Origin: Hydrangea macrophylla
Taxonomy: Eukaryota > Streptophyta > Magnoliopsida > Cornales > Hydrangeaceae
Assembly: GCA_033977485.1 (NCBI GenBank)
Contig: CM066984.1
Coordinates: 43,655,100 to 43,719,099, forward strand
Direction of reading: 5' to 3'
DNA: 64,000 bases
Notes under the pieces: model-generated
What the model was told of the DNA's origin: nothing
Database searches by the model: none
What the model saw: only the letters and a program-made list of their open reading frames with translations
Part shown: positions 1 to 13,932 of the stretch, piece by piece
How positions within the stretch are numbered: the first letter of the stretch is position 1
Layout of the letters: each line of letters opens with the position of its first letter
Program-made: the position numbers and the translations under genes

Positions 1-1752
1 CACGGTTACGTATATGGCTTGTTGTGCGCGAACTGCACCTGTCTATCGTCTCTGAAAAGGTGATCTTTGATGCAGCTTTGCGGAGTGTGCGTCTCACAAA
101 TCCTCCCACTTGCATGCATCCTTCTCTTGGCATTTCTTTTGTCGTAATCATAGCTTTGGTTGCCGCGAACCTAGCTTCCGGAGATAAACTAAGCTGGTCG
201 AAGAATCGCTAGAATTTTACGGTCTGCCTGAGCACTGCAGCCTATCTGTCAATGAGTTCTTCACCATCAAACTCGGGTTTCGGCGTCTCATACATGGCGA
301 TCTCCTCGATCTCATCATAGTACGAAGTTATAGACACGTGAGCTTTAACATGATGAGGGAGCGGGTCCACTTCGACATTCTGAACATTGATTGTTTGTTG
401 AGGATCTTCTTATGAAACAGCTGCTGCAATTACGAGCAATCTCGTAGAGAATGCCTTTTGGTTTGCTTCTAGGGGCAACAATTGTCGTTAGCTAGTTCCT
501 CACGACTTAATGGGTTGTCTACCCGGGGAATTTTGATGACCTTGTCTGCTACCCACTTTTTGAAGATGGCTCGTACTTCCTTCAACGTGGATGGGAATTC
601 AGGCGGTGGGTCTACCCTACTTTTTCTTGGAGAAGAAGCTCTGTCATTCCTCTTTCTCTTTTCTCGTGGGAAGGTTCCTTGTACAGGCGATGCGGCCGTG
701 TATGGTTGTCCCATTGATTGGGCTGCACTTTCTCTGATGACATTCTGTAGGTTCCTAGCTTTTTCCAACAAGGCCGAGAACGTACCAATGTCTGCGTTGG
801 CAAGATTGATCTTGAAACAGTGGTACATTCCTAGAGGCAAATTTTGATAAGTTTTGCCTCCGAGATGTCGTCGTGACAATCAATAGACCATTCTCTGAAT
901 CGCTTGATGTATTTGAGCACGTCTTCATCGCGCCCTTGGGTGTTTTTGGTGCAGGAGAAACGAGTTACAAGTTCTTCCATTTGGAGGAACTTTTTGTGAA
1001 AGCGTTGAACCATCGTTTCCCAGTTGGAGATATATCAAGTGTATGCCTCATCAGTGAGAGATTTGGAAAATTCTTCAAACGCAGATTATGGTCGCTTCTG
1101 TAGTTGGCTAGGGTTTCCACAAACCTTGCCACATGTTCATAAGAGTTTCCCCGTTTTCCATCAAACAAACGGAAAGTAGGTGGAACGTAACCGTTGGGAC
1201 AAGGCATGGAAGCAATTTCTGCAGAGTAAGGAGGGCGAAAGTCGCTGTGAACGGATCCCATGAACTGAGTTCGTTCTTGTTGAAGTAAAGCTTGCATCTC
1301 CTTTTGGACCTGCATGGAGATGTCAGCGAGCGTTGGGATCTGAGTTCGGTGCAATTGTGACGGAGGGCGAGCGGAGTCAGGAGCAGATCCCACGGGTGTT
1401 TCTTGTGGTACTTGCTCTTGACTTGTGTTGCTTCCCTCGGCGGGTGGAGATTATCTCGTCTTTGGCAGCGGGATCTCCCTTGTACGGAGGGGATAGTCTC
1501 GCTGCAAGGCACCCAACGAGTCCAAGATGAGTTGTTGAGTATATTGCATGTTTTGCCGAGTCTGCTGCATAGGTGCTTGCTTCGTCTTGAGCGTTTTCAT
1601 CAAGACCTCTGCAACGGTGTTCCCCGAGGCGGGGGAAGGATTGCTTTCGGCCACATCCTCAGGATCGATGTCGTTGGGTTTCCAATGTGTCTACCACTTT
1701 TCAAGACGGTCACCATTGTTGCGAAGATACTACTCCCCAACAGAGTCACCAA
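1..1752 (-). pseudogene. Tat-like Ty3/gypsy gag, degenerate, 5' part of element
   Basis: Broken gag of a minus-strand Ty3/gypsy element that runs off the left edge of the window. In coding order there is a start region near 1716, a linker with the motif FRLFDGKRG (ORF 965-1393), a gag core piece with EELVTRFSCTKN and DEDVLKYIKRFREWS (831-1013), then INLANADIGTFSALLEKARNL and FKKWVADKVIKIP (469-879). These strings are typical of the gag of plant Tat/Athila-type elements, whose product packages the element RNA. The frame changes several times and carries stops, so no full product is possible. The primer binding site lies just upstream, at 1735-1752. The 1-468 stretch continues in the gag-protease spacer. 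Family is fairly sure, exact lineage is inferred. Confidence 0.75.
1735..1752 (-). promoter_or_regulatory. Primer binding site of the left Tat-like element
   Basis: On the minus strand this reads TTGGTGACTCTGTTGGGG. It resembles the TGGCGACTC...GGGGA sites that Tat/Ogre elements use to prime on a tRNA (arginine tRNA in the published cases, from memory). It sits directly between the gag start region and the LTR that begins at 1756. Confidence 0.6.
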
Positions 1753-1755
1753 AAA

Positions 1756-2292
1756 TGTAGGTAGAGGTTTTAGGATGATGTGTATTACATAGTGGAGTTC
1801 GTAAGAGCGTAGTAATCTAAGAATCAATAGTAAGAAGGGAGTCTCGAGAGAAGTGGTGAGGGTATAAAGAGAGACAGACTAAAGGTGAGTGAGTGGGTGA
1901 GTATTTGAGAGAAGAATGTGCAATTAATGATCGAGCGTACACGTGAAGGAATATTGACAATGAGCTCATAAATGCATATATCCCAAGGGAATGTATGAAA
2001 TTCTCTCTGGCAGAATCGTTGTCTCGTACCTGTTCCTATTTATAGCAGTTGGGACACGTGCCTAGGAATTAACGTTGTTGACGTGGCTCATTCCTTTTAG
2101 GAATGTACCCAAAAGCCATGTGTTGTCCGGAGACAACACAAGGAGTATCCTCGCGGTAGACATGAGAGTTATTTGAGATATTCTCACTAACCTTTAGAGA
2201 GGCTAAGGAAGTGTGTCGCGGAAGAGACCGTCGCGACCTTCCTTAGCAAGCTCTGCTCTTAAGCCAGCCAAGACACACAAACCTGGGAGTTC

Positions 2293-2353
<61 letters not shown>

Positions 2354-2660
2354 TTCGCCACGCCATGGCCTAGAGCAAGCCATGTCGTGGTGAATTGTAG
2401 CACCAAGACCTGCCCCCAGTCGAGGTCTATCTGAGCTAAGGAATACTACGAGTATTTTGTAAGTTCCACAACAGTGGTGGGTCCCCCTAGTGCGAGACGC
2501 TTAGGGTTCCACGACAGTGATGGGTCCCCCCTAGAGCGAGACACTAAGGGCGCTCTGCTGTTCATATATCATTCCGTCTTTATCTCTTGGGATCCAATGA
2601 GGTGTCTTTCTATGGTGTGAGGACACATGTCAGGTTGGCGGATAATTAATATGTATATTA
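1756..2660 (-). mobile_element. 5' LTR of the left Tat-like element (outer end approximate)
   Basis: Begins on the plus strand as TGTAGGTAGAGG, four bases from the primer binding site, as expected for the inner edge of a minus-strand LTR. A TATA-like CTTTATACCC lies on the minus strand near 1862-1872. The outer end is not proved: a TGTAATATAC start on the minus strand at about 2660 is the best candidate. The (GA)n tract at 2295-2351 lies inside. The partner LTR and target duplication are outside the window. Confidence 0.5.
2295..2351. repeat. (GA)n microsatellite, 57 bp
   Basis: Uninterrupted GA dinucleotides within the left LTR. It creates spurious Arg-Glu and Ser-Leu repeat reading frames. 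Confidence 0.95.
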
Positions 2661-2798
2661 CAATTCAGAAGAAGCTTCACCTTGAGATACCACTTTTCTG
2701 GTAAGCTTCTTATTGTCATCTCAGAGTTTGCGGTAATCATTGATTATAACATGCCACATTTTATGTATCGAAGGCTTCTTCCAACATCAATGGACAAA

Positions 2799-2799
2799 C

Positions 2800-2835
<36 letters not shown>
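2799..2835. repeat. Compound (TA)n(GA)n microsatellite
   Basis: About 17 bp of TA followed by about 20 bp of GA, in gene-free DNA between the left LTR and the solo LTR at 2889. Confidence 0.9.
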
Positions 2836-2888
2836 TTATTATTGCAATCATATAATTTACAGAAGGATGATAGTTAAAAATAATAAAC

Positions 2889-3235
2889 TGTTGGGTTTGT
2901 GAAGCCTGTTTAGTTCGGGGTTTGGGGGGCGGGCCCCCGAGTTGGACGGAAGATTTGGGCCAATCGGGACCAAATCGTGCCAAATTTTATTTCGATTACT
3001 AGGGTATTTTGGTGATTTTGCGTTGATGTAACCGTAGTGGTATTTATACTCAGTTTGTTCTTGGCAGTGGTAGAGCGAACATTTGTAACCCTATTTTTCG
3101 ATCATAGGGAACTGGTGTGACAAAGCTGTGGACGTAGCCAATTTGGCTGAACCACAGGTTAAATCTGTGTGTCGTGTTCTTGTGATTGCTTAGTTTTCGT
3201 GTGTTTGCATGTGTTTCTGGTTATTATTCTCAACA
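2889..3235 (+). mobile_element. Solo Copia-type LTR, 347 bp
   Basis: Starts TGTTGGGTTTG and ends CTCAACA, flanked by the perfect 5-bp duplication TAAAC (2884-2888 and 3236-3240). The second half has the LTR-like run with GTGGACGTAGCC and GTTAAATCTGTG found near the transcript 3' region of many plant Copia elements. No internal region remains, so this is the product of LTR-LTR recombination. Confidence 0.85.
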
Positions 3236-3240
3236 TAAAC

Positions 3241-4125
3241 AACCCTTTATAGTAGGGCTAAACAAGATAACGAAAGACTAAAACATTGCTCATCCTACTA
3301 AATTCTCTTTATACTCTTTAACAATTGTATAAAGACCAACCATCAGGTTCTTGTTGCTAATTAGGTATTGTCGGGTTAAGGCTATTGTGTTTCAGTCATA
3401 TTCCCAATATGGACAAATTTGACATTACGGTAGATTTCCAAGTTAAGGCACTATATTTCATTTGTGTTCTCCCAAGTATGCATATCATATTCATGTAAGT
3501 TTTTCCAACGAATAATGCCATGGTTCCCAATTTCTCATCCACATGTGGCTGTGGCTCCACATTCAATTGTGTTGGGACCAGCTGATGTTCATTGGAAGTT
3601 ATTTTTGGTGGTCTCACTTCCACGTATTGGGAACAGATTTTGGGACAAAACTTTGGGAACCATAGGTTTACTCTTTTCCAACTGTTAAAAGGATTTGCAA
3701 AACGTACGAGTTCATTACATCTTAAATTAAATTTTATTAATTATATGAGCATATCTGAACATCTTGATTTTCTTGAACCTTCTCAAGATAATTATGTAAT
3801 ATGTTATGTTCGCTGCATAGTACTCGTAAAGATTGAGATTGAATGTGTGGCCACTTGAAACACATTCTATAAGGACAAGATAGTAGTACCACAAGTTCTC
3901 TCTTTGTGTCTTTAGTGCATTCCTCTTGTTTTAGTTCATATCCAAATTGTACACTCCATAAGTTTGTTCTCAATTGAGGCAGACGCCTCTCATGTATTTT
4001 GATTGTCTTCGTCACCTTCTCTTTGTTCTTTGTCTACTTGGAGAAGGTGTATATATACTATTCCTAGAGATAAAAAGGTTGTTTACCTACTTGCTTATGT
4101 GATGATATTACTTGTGGATATATAG
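3241..4125 (+). other. Gene-free DNA, probably intron of the SDR gene
   Basis: AT-rich sequence with no convincing coding exon on either strand. If the SDR gene has its usual N-terminal exons, they lie left of this window, and this stretch, the solo LTR and the Tat-like element are all intronic. The acceptor at 4124-4125 (TATATAG) closes the intron. I searched for the Rossmann TGxxxGxG motif here and did not find it. Confidence 0.5.
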
Positions 4126-7100
4126 GTACCATGAGGTTGATTCAAGCTGTGGTTCCTCACATGGTATCTAGGAAGAAGGGAAAGATTGTAAATGTTGGAA
4201 GTGTTAGTGCTTTAGCCCCTGGACCATGGGCAGGAGTTTACTCTGCATCTAAAGCTGCTCTCCACTCCCTAACGGATACCTTGAGGTTTGTCCAATACGC
4301 TTGCCCATCGTAATCTTAATTGGTCGTCTATTTCTTATCTGCATAAACCACCCCCTCTTCTCTATAAATATGTGAACAAGTAAAGGGACTGCTAACCACT
4401 ATACCACTAAAAGTACGCCTTCTATCTTATTAAAATGAGAGCGTTGAAGCAATTTCTTTCAACTTCTTTGATAAAGTGCTTTAGTGCCCTCATTACAAAA
4501 GCAACACCCCTTTGCATTGCATGGCTCATTATCTTTGTTTACTTTTTCCAGAATTAATAAAAACCTGTAAGACTCATAAATTTCAATGTGTGGTGTGTGA
4601 ACTTTTTAAGCATACTCGTTCGTCTTGTGACCTAACTTCGCATGTCTCACGCTCCTTGTGCTTTTGATATTATTATACATTCGGATGTGTGGGAACCTTC
4701 CCCTGTTACTCCTTTATATGGGTATCGGTATTATGTTATGTTTATTGATGATTATTCGCGGTGCACATGAGTTTATCTACTTAGAAAGAAATCGGAAGTT
4801 TTATTTATTTAATTTTTACAAATGGTTAAAACTCAGTATCAAACTATTGTTTGCGCTCTCCGATCTGATAATGGCCGTGAATATGTTTTTAATGACTTTT
4901 GTTCTAAACTTAATAAAAAAGGTATCCTCCAACAACTCACTTGTACTTATACCCCGGAATAGAATGGTGTGGCAGATCGAAAGAACCGTCACATTATGTC
5001 TGTTGTTCGGTGTCTTCTTCGCGGTATGGAGGTACCTAAAAATTTGTGGCACTTAGCTGTTCTCACAGCTACATATCTTATTAAACGTACCCCAAGTCAT
5101 GTCTTCGATGGGAAAGCTCCTCTACATGTTCTTCAACGTAATTGTACACTTTTTCATGTTTTACCTCGTGTCCTATGTTACATGGACTCGGGTACGGGTG
5201 TCGGATACGGGTATGTATCTAAGGGTTCGGGGTCGTTAAATCTTAGATTTTAGGATACGTGGACTCGGCTAGAAAGGATCCAAAACTTGGATACGGGTAC
5301 GAGGATATGGCAACAATATAAAATTTAAAGACATAATTATGAACTCAGGGAATATGCTTAGGATTAATCCTAATTTCACAAAAAACCAATGTCAACCCAC
5401 CGCAAAAAGAGGCTTAAATCCCCCCCCCCCCCCCCCAACCCCAAAAAAAAAAAAAAAAAAAAAAAGACCATCATATTGATAATTCATATATAAAAAGTGC
5501 AATGTCTAAATATTCAAACATGTGCATGTTCTTGTCATCTAAAAATCAGTCTCCCCACTTTCTTCATCATCACCATCAAAAGGTATTCTTTCCAACTCCG
5601 GTTCATCAAGAGAAAGTTCCGCAAATTCAGTCAGTTCGCTCCCTTTTATGCCAAATTTATCTCCACCTATCCAACATATATTGAACAATTTTTGTTTCTT
5701 TGATCAGAGAGCAATTACGTTCTAATTTTGATTTGGATAAGAAATATTATTTTTAATAGAAATTTATCAATTAGTGAGCAACTTACTTAGATCCCAATAC
5801 TTAGTCGGCCCCTCCTTATACTCTCTGTTCTTCCTTGACAGTAGTCGAAGATTGCAATGCACAAAGACCAAGTCTTCAGCTCTACTACTTGCAAGTCTAT
5901 TTCTCTTGATGCTCTGAATAACCGAATATGTACTCCAATTCCTTTCCGAACAAGAGGAGGATGCTGGCTGCACAAGCAATTTAAAAGCCAAGGCTTGAAG
6001 CAATGGTGTTGAAGCACCATAATTCGCCCACCACGAAATGGGTTCTTCTAACATTCTTGCTTCAACAATATGAGGCTGATCAAAAAAGTCTGTCCCACTA
6101 GAAAAAGCTCCAAATTCAGTATAAACTTGACGTAAATCACTAGGATTTGGAAATAACCATTTACAGCATTTGCTTCTATTAAGGGACACTTCATGATCCT
6201 CATGTGGAGCAATTCTTGGAATTCCATTACTCCCACCTTGGAGCCACTCATCACAATAGTATCTTGGAATCAAAGAATGAGCCATGCAATGCAAAGGGGT
6301 GTTGCTTTTGTTCCATCTACCCTCCAAAATTTGATGAATTGCATTAAAGAAGTCAGATTCACCAGTTATCATGTCAATCCCATTGTGTTCAAATATAATT
6401 TTTTTCACATTTTCTATCATTGTGTCCCACATGTCATATATTAGATGCAAAACCGAAGTGTCGGTATCAGCTAACCTTAGCATGTTAAGAATAGGCTCGG
6501 TAAACCTCAAAAGATAATCCAACTCATCCCACCATGCATCATTGACAATGTACTTTTTGACATCACGAGCTTTATTTTCAGCTAGAGTGTTTCCATCTTC
6601 CCTGTACACCCTCCACTTTGCATCCATGACCATTTTTTCAAGAGCTGGCTTTACTTCTCTCAAACGCTTGGCCATGATAATACTTGATGCAAATCTTGTT
6701 TCCGCAACACTCAACAGTCGTAAACTAGAGTAATCATTGAAAATAGATAATGCCATGCTATGATTGACAACAAAATTACGAATTGTTTGCACAATAGTGA
6801 TTAGATCGGGAATCCACTTACATGCTTCAAATTGAGTTGATTTTTCCGGTGGGTCACAGATGCTCTTCAAGGCCAAGTTCAAAGTATGCACGACACATGG
6901 AGTCCAAAATATATGAGGGTGTTTTGCTTCAATCATTAACCCAGCAGCCTAGTAGTTGGACGCATTGTCTATGACGATTTGAACAATGTTTGCCGGTCCT
7001 ATTTCTTTAATCACCTCCAAAAACAAGTTTGCGACATAATCTCCATCTTTAGTAACCCCACTTGAATCAACTGCTTTGATGAACATAGCTCCTCCCGAAG

Positions 7101-10100
7101 ATGCCGCCGTTATGTTTATAAGAGGCCTCCGTTGTCTATCTGACCACCCATCAGATACTATGGAGACTCCTTTTTTCCTCCATGAATCTTTGATAGGTTG
7201 GAGTAACCTATTTTCATGTTCTTTCTCCTGTGCAAGTAAAGTGGTACGCAGTCTATCAAATGAAGGAGGAACGTAGCCTGCTAAGTTTCCATTTGCTAGA
7301 GTCTACGAGTACTTTCGGAAGTAAGGAGACCTTGTAAGATTGAATGGTAGGGCACTGGCATAAACATACGAGCAGCCTCTTTGTCAGCAATATCTCGTTG
7401 TGCAACATTAAATGCCTTCCCTAGATCTCCCGGAGCAGATCCCTTGCGTTTTTCCCGTTGCAGCAAATCTGAACCTTCTGGTAAGGATATATAATCAGAT
7501 TTCTTTCTTGCATATAGTGCTTCTTGAGCCCTTTTACGTTCAGCTCCCTCGTGCTCCTTTTTTATGGCTTCAAGCACATCATCGCGGATGGACTTGCAAC
7601 CTTCAACTCCTTGGTTAGGAATTCTCAACAAGTGAGCCTTAACTTTTGAATATGATCCACTCACTTTTTTGCTACAGTAGTTGCAGGACCAAGTCCTATT
7701 TCCTCCTCCACCTGTAACCACACTAAGGACCTTTACATGATTCCACAAAGGTTTATCATCAAATGAAGAACCTAGAGGCTTTAATGGACGCAAAGTTGAA
7801 GACATTATAGTGTCGTGTATGGTTTGATACAACTCCAAATACCAGCTGCCTCTTTAGTCTTTATATAGCTTGTTGATAGAAGACATTATGGGGCAGTTGG
7901 CAGTTGGTAGGAATGTGTAGAATGTTTGGAGACTTTTCCACTGCCAATGTAATGCTAGTATTAGTATCCAATATTTTATAAAAATATAATTATGTTTATC
8001 TAAGTTTTTATACTTATCTAATACTTATAATTTGTTAGGTATTATAAAAAGATATTATTATATTAGGGAATTGTTATTGCCATTCCATTATTGAACTAAG
8101 CCACTCCATGGTACCATTCTCTTAGCATGTGGTACCATATATATAATGCATGACATGTATGGTACCACATGCTTTAAGAGTGGTATCATGGAGTGTCTTG
8201 GTTCAATGATGGAGTGGCAATAGCATCACCCTTATATTAATATTACTCTTACACATATCTTATCTTATAGATTTAATTTGTTTGTTATGATAAAATATAA
8301 TACTCTAATTGTATTAGATAAAAACAATCTAATTATATTAGGACCAATGTCTTAATACACGTACCTCCTTTTGTTTTTAAAAATAACAATCACCTCCCTG
8401 TGGGATAAAAAAAATCCCATCTTTGGATCTAGCCACTTTAATTCCCAAGAAATATTTTAAGCTTCCCAAGTCCTTGATTTCAAATTCCTCGGCCAGGTAA
8501 TTTTTCAACTTTCCCATCTCTTCCAGATCATCTTAAGTGAGAACGATATCATCAACATAGACAATTAATGCTGTCAATTTACCACTTGAAGAGTGTTTAA
8601 TGAAGAGAGTATGATCACCTTGGCTTTGTTTGAACTCATACCCGAGCATAACCTGAGAAAACCGATCAAACCACGCCCTCGGTGCCTGCTTGAGCCCATA
8701 CAATGACTTTCGAAGACGACAAACTTTCCCTTTTGTTTTGGTATCCTCAAAATCTGGAGGGACATCTATGTACACTTCTTCCTCTAAATCACTGTGTAGA
8801 AAGGCATTCTTTACATTAAATTGATGTAGCGGCCACTCCAAATTTGCAGCAAGAGATAACAGAATTCTAACAGAGTTTATCTTGGCCACTGGAGCAACTG
8901 TCTCCTGATAATCTACTCCACAAGTCTGAGTAAAACCCTTAGCTACCAGTCGGGCTTTATACCTCTCAATCGTTCCATCAGCCTTGTATTTCACAGTGAA
9001 CACCCACTTGCACCCTACTATCTTCTTCCCTCGAGGTAATTCTGTTAATTCCCATGTGCCATTTTTAGAGAGTGCTTTCATCCTCAACCATGGCAGACTA
9101 CCACTTAGGATCAGACAAGGCTTCCTGTACATGGTTAGGAGTAGACACAAAAGAAAGGCTAGAAACAAAAGCTTTATGGGATGGTGACAAACAAGAGTAT
9201 GAAACAAAATTAGAAAAATGATGTTTAGTACATGTCGTAGTACCTTTACAATGAGCAATAGGTATGTCTAAATTATTACCAGATGGAGTAAGAGATGGGG
9301 AGATACCCGGATCATCATCACTAGAAGAGATTGGCTGGAGTGGAGGAAAAGGAACATATTCCATTTCTGCTGCCCAAATCTTCTTCTCTGCTTATTCTTT
9401 GAGTAGGTAAGCAACTTTTTCCCCCTTGTTATAATTTCTTCCCTCTTTTCAACATTCTCCTCTTTTTTTCTTTCTTTTTCTCCCTCAACTTTTCCTCTTT
9501 CTGTTTCTCTTTCTATCACAAACTCCTCTTCATGTTCTACTTCCCCTTTCTCTCCTCCCTTCTCATTATTGTCTCCTAACTCCACTACTCCCTCAATAGG
9601 AACATGCATCTCTTCCACACTCATTTTCTCCCCTTGAAGAGGTGACTGTGAAAGAGGTGACTGTGGAGACTGAAAGTTCCTGGGCCTCATGGAATGTGAC
9701 ATCCATGGAGACATACCATTGACGAGAAGGAGGATGATAACACTTGTACCCCTTTTGTCGGTGAGTAACCAACAAAGATACACTTAAGAGAACGAGGGTC
9801 ATGTTTTTTTCCTGGAAGGGGAATGGTTGTGAACAAAGTAGATGCAACCAAACACTTTAGGAGGAATAGTGAACACAGAAGATGGATTGAGAAGAACTTC
9901 AATTGGAGACTTTTTATTAAGGACACGGGTGGGCAATCGGTTAATGAGGTAGGCACCAGTTAAAACTGTGTCCCCCCAATAAGACTTGGGAACCTGCATG
10001 GAAAACATCATAGACCGAGCACTTTCTAGTAAATGGCGATTTTTTCGCTCGGCAATTCCATTTTGTTGGGGGGTATTATTAGTGCAGGAGGTTTGGTGTA

Positions 10101-13100
10101 TTATGCCATGTTCAAGGAAAAAAATTTCGAGACCACCATAAATATATTCCCCCCCTTTGTTACAACGCACAACTTTGATAACAGTACTAAATTGAGTACA
10201 AATCATACTATGGAAGTTTTTGAAAATAGAAAACACATTACTCTTCTCTCGCATCAGATATACTCATGTAGTACGAGAAAAATCATCAATAAACGTAATG
10301 AACCACTTGTACCCATGCAAAGAAGAAATGTGGGATGGACCCCAAACATCAGTTTGAACAATCTAAAAAGGAATAGTACTTTTATTCAAACTCAAATTAA
10401 AAGAGGTACGATGATGTTTGCCAAGTTCACATGCTTCACACATAGCATTATTAACATTATTATTATTTATTAATGACGGAAATAAATGACGAAGAAGAGA
10501 AAACGAAGGATGTCCTAGTCTCTGGTGCCACAGCCAAGCCTCTCTAGGGAGTGTCTCTCTCAAAGAATGATGAGCCTCTGAGTCAAACTTCCACCTCCAG
10601 TATCCACTTCACTAGGCAGCAGAAAATAGAGTCCATTCTTTGCCTTACCATTGCCAATCACCTTCTTGGTGGAGAGATCCTGAAATACACAGTGAGATGG
10701 AAAAAAGGTAACACAGCAATTAAGGTCACTAGTAATACGACTAATCGAAAGAAGGTTAGTCGACAAATTTGGTACATGAAGAACCGAAGATAAAGACAGA
10801 AGCATGAATAACACCTTTACCAGAAATGGAAGAACGAATACCATCGGCAGTTTTAACCTTATCTTTACTTGAACAAGGATTGTAAGTAGAAAAAACAGTG
10901 GACATACCAATCATATGATCGAAGGCCCCAGAGTCAATGATCCATGGTTGTGGAGAACAAGCATTTAACGCACAAGTAAAATTAGCGACATTACCTACTT
11001 GGGCAAAAGAAGTAGAACCCGTGGAGGTGTCAACTGTGCCATAATGCGCCTCAGGGTCTCCAAATTAGTACTACTAATACTACCAGTAGCAGGTGAAGCA
11101 GAAGAAATCTCCTCGGACTGATGAGCTTCAGGACCCGTGGATAAGTGGGCTCTGGGTCCATTACCTCGACCACTAGTGCGGCCCCTACCTCTTCCCCTTG
11201 GGAAAGATGGACGATTATGAAGCTTCCAGCAGGTAGCACAAATATGGCTTGGCTTATTACAGTAATCACCCCACTTATCTTTAGCCTCAGAACCATCAGA
11301 ACTTGTCTGATCTTTCCGTAAATTATAGTTGGGAGCCTTACCCCCATTTCTGACTAGAAGATACCCAAGCGGATCAATCGGTGGGTTTAGGAGAAAGCAG
11401 AACGACGTCTCGTCGTTCTGAACATAAGCAAATGCCTCTCGAAGTGACGGTAACATCCCAAGAATTCGACTCCTCACCTGATCGAATTATGAATCGAGGC
11501 CAGCTAGAAACTTAAAGATTCTTTCACACTCAATATACTCCTTGAAACTAGTGGCATCCGTAGAGCAAACAAGACGATAATTCTTCAAGTGATCCAGATG
11601 CTTCCACATAGTACTCAAAGAGGAGTAATATTGAAGGATAGATCGCTCACCTTGTTCATCCGCCTCAATACGCTTGCGAAGCTCATAAACTTCAGCTGTA
11701 TTCCCTTTCCTAGCATAAGTCTGTGCTAATGTATCCTATATAACCAGTGTTGTCTCCATCTCCAGAAAGAATACAACAATACTAGGCTCCATCGAAATGC
11801 ACAAGCCAACTCATAACGAGATAATTGTCCACTTCCCCCTTCGCATAGGTGGGATCCTCATGACTAGGTGCCTTAAGAGTGCCATCAACATAACCAAACT
11901 TCGATTTAATGCGTAGCCAAAAAGTAGCCGATTGAGACCAAGTAATATAGTTCTCTCCATTGAACAATTCTGTGGTTATTTTGGACCCAGGGTTCTTAGT
12001 AATGAGGGAATGCTTCTCATGACTTATAGGAGAACTCACAACATCGGATTTGTCACCAATCACCCCTTTTATCGACATTATGGATGAAAAAGGTTAGTCA
12101 CATAATCAATTTATACGGCAAATAAGGCAAGCCTAGTCGTCACAGGCACCGTGCTGGTGCAATCTTACAATTTATGGACAAATCATGGGTCCGTACACGG
12201 ACCTAAGACGTCGGAAGGATGAAGTTTGTGATCAGATCAAGTATCCGTAGAATACCCACTGATCTAGGGTTGAGAAAACAAGAAGAAAAGGGAAAATCGA
12301 TTGTTTTTTATCAATCCAGAAGGGCTGCGATGAGAATACCCAATAGAGTGGGCTACCGAAGGAAGGGAGAAGGGTTGGGTGGTGGGTGGTTCAGGCTAGG
12401 TAAGCCATGGTGGCTCTCAGCTGGACTGAGGTGCTTCGGCGCAAGGTTGGGTGGTTGGGAGAGGAGCGGCTCAGACTGGGAAGGCTAGGGTGGCTCTCGG
12501 CTGGACTGTAGAACCCTCGACGCAAGGCTATGAGAGCCTTTGGGGCTCGGTTTAAGTGGTGGTGAGATGAGAGAGGGGTGGCGAGGGGTGTGGTGGTGTT
12601 TGGTGAGGGCGCAGGTGGTGGTAGTGATGCTTGGTGAGAAACCCTAGCTTAGGGTGGCTCTGATACCATGTTGAACAATTATTTCCCAAGCTTAGAGAGA
12701 ACAATAGTTCCTCTCTGTTATTTTATTAGATGGCAAAATACAACAATGACTAATTACAATATGGTCCCTTAAAAATAAAATAACTACCCAACTACTAATA
12801 AAAATAAAAACTCCAACATGTTTCTAGTATATATTGGTCTAATTGTAATCGAATCACCCAAAAATTGAAATATAATATATAATATGCTACATAGGCCTAA
12901 TTGTAATTTAACACATCTTAAATATTTAGACCAATAATCTTTCTCTACACTTACTATTTGAACCCAACCCAAGTTATTTTACCATATTGCTATCTTCCTT
13001 CTCATGTACCATTCAACCCATCCCAAATTGTTTTATCATCATCGCAAATTTTACAAATTAGCACTTTTAACATTAATTTTAAAAAAAAGCAATAATAATC

Positions 13101-13895
13101 TACAAGCATCGCAGAATTACAAATAAACCCAAAAAAAATTTGCCTCGGGGACGCTGCCCCCAAACCCCCGTGTCATTCTAGACCCCCCCTCCCCCCCACA
13201 AATTGTTAATCCTAGCTCCGCCCCTGTACCAAGTTCTAGAATTTGAACTTTCCTAAATTATATCTTCATCTACTATACTTTTCTATATATTCTAGGTCCT
13301 CATACTTTCTTGAATTACCGTTTAACCTACTCCACTTTCGATTATTCCAATGGAGCTCCCCCATATGATGCACTTCGTGGTTATTACCAACTTACTCATC
13401 ACATTCTTGTGAGTTACTAATTAACCTACCAATTATGAAGACGTTTCCACTTCATCGTTTCTCTCTTCTATTATTCACTCCTCTCTTCCATTCTCATGAT
13501 GGTGTTCCCCTTATGTCCCATCTTGAACACTTTCAGTCCCTTATCTCTTTATCTAATTGACTTAATGTTAGGAAACTACACCTAATCAGTTCCCCCCCAC
13601 CCCCTCCCTTTAACCAATTTCTTTCATCTTTATACTAGGATTTATTTTATGTTCCTTATAATGGAACTGTTCCATTTCTTAGTGAATGCTCTTTTCCCAA
13701 CTCATTCATAATAACTTTTCAATACACTTAACCCCTAATTATACTTTACAATATAAAAGGAATTTAGGGAATTCGGGGTATGACAACTCGCCTCCTACTT
13801 TTGGGAGGAATTAGGTCGGCCTAGCAGGATTGCTCTTCCCTCCACTTTTTACTTCGCCCCTGCTTTCCTCTTATCAAATAATGGAAGACCTATCC

Positions 13896-13932
<37 letters not shown>

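Noticed and set aside
2203..2434. Reading frames with long Ser-Leu or Arg-Glu repeats
   Set aside because: They are translations of the (GA)n microsatellite. The same holds at 18126-18590, 38222-38654 and 60448-60769.
3396..4015. Possible upstream SDR exons
   Set aside because: No Rossmann motif, no match to the missing N-terminal part, and no phase-compatible exon with splice sites.
13131..13228. Pairing the CAGGGGCGGAGC end with the hAT transposase at 5767
   Set aside because: No matching left end lies near 5331-5766. The weak match CAGGGAATATGCTTAGG at 5347 is not convincing, and a Copia and a MITE lie between.
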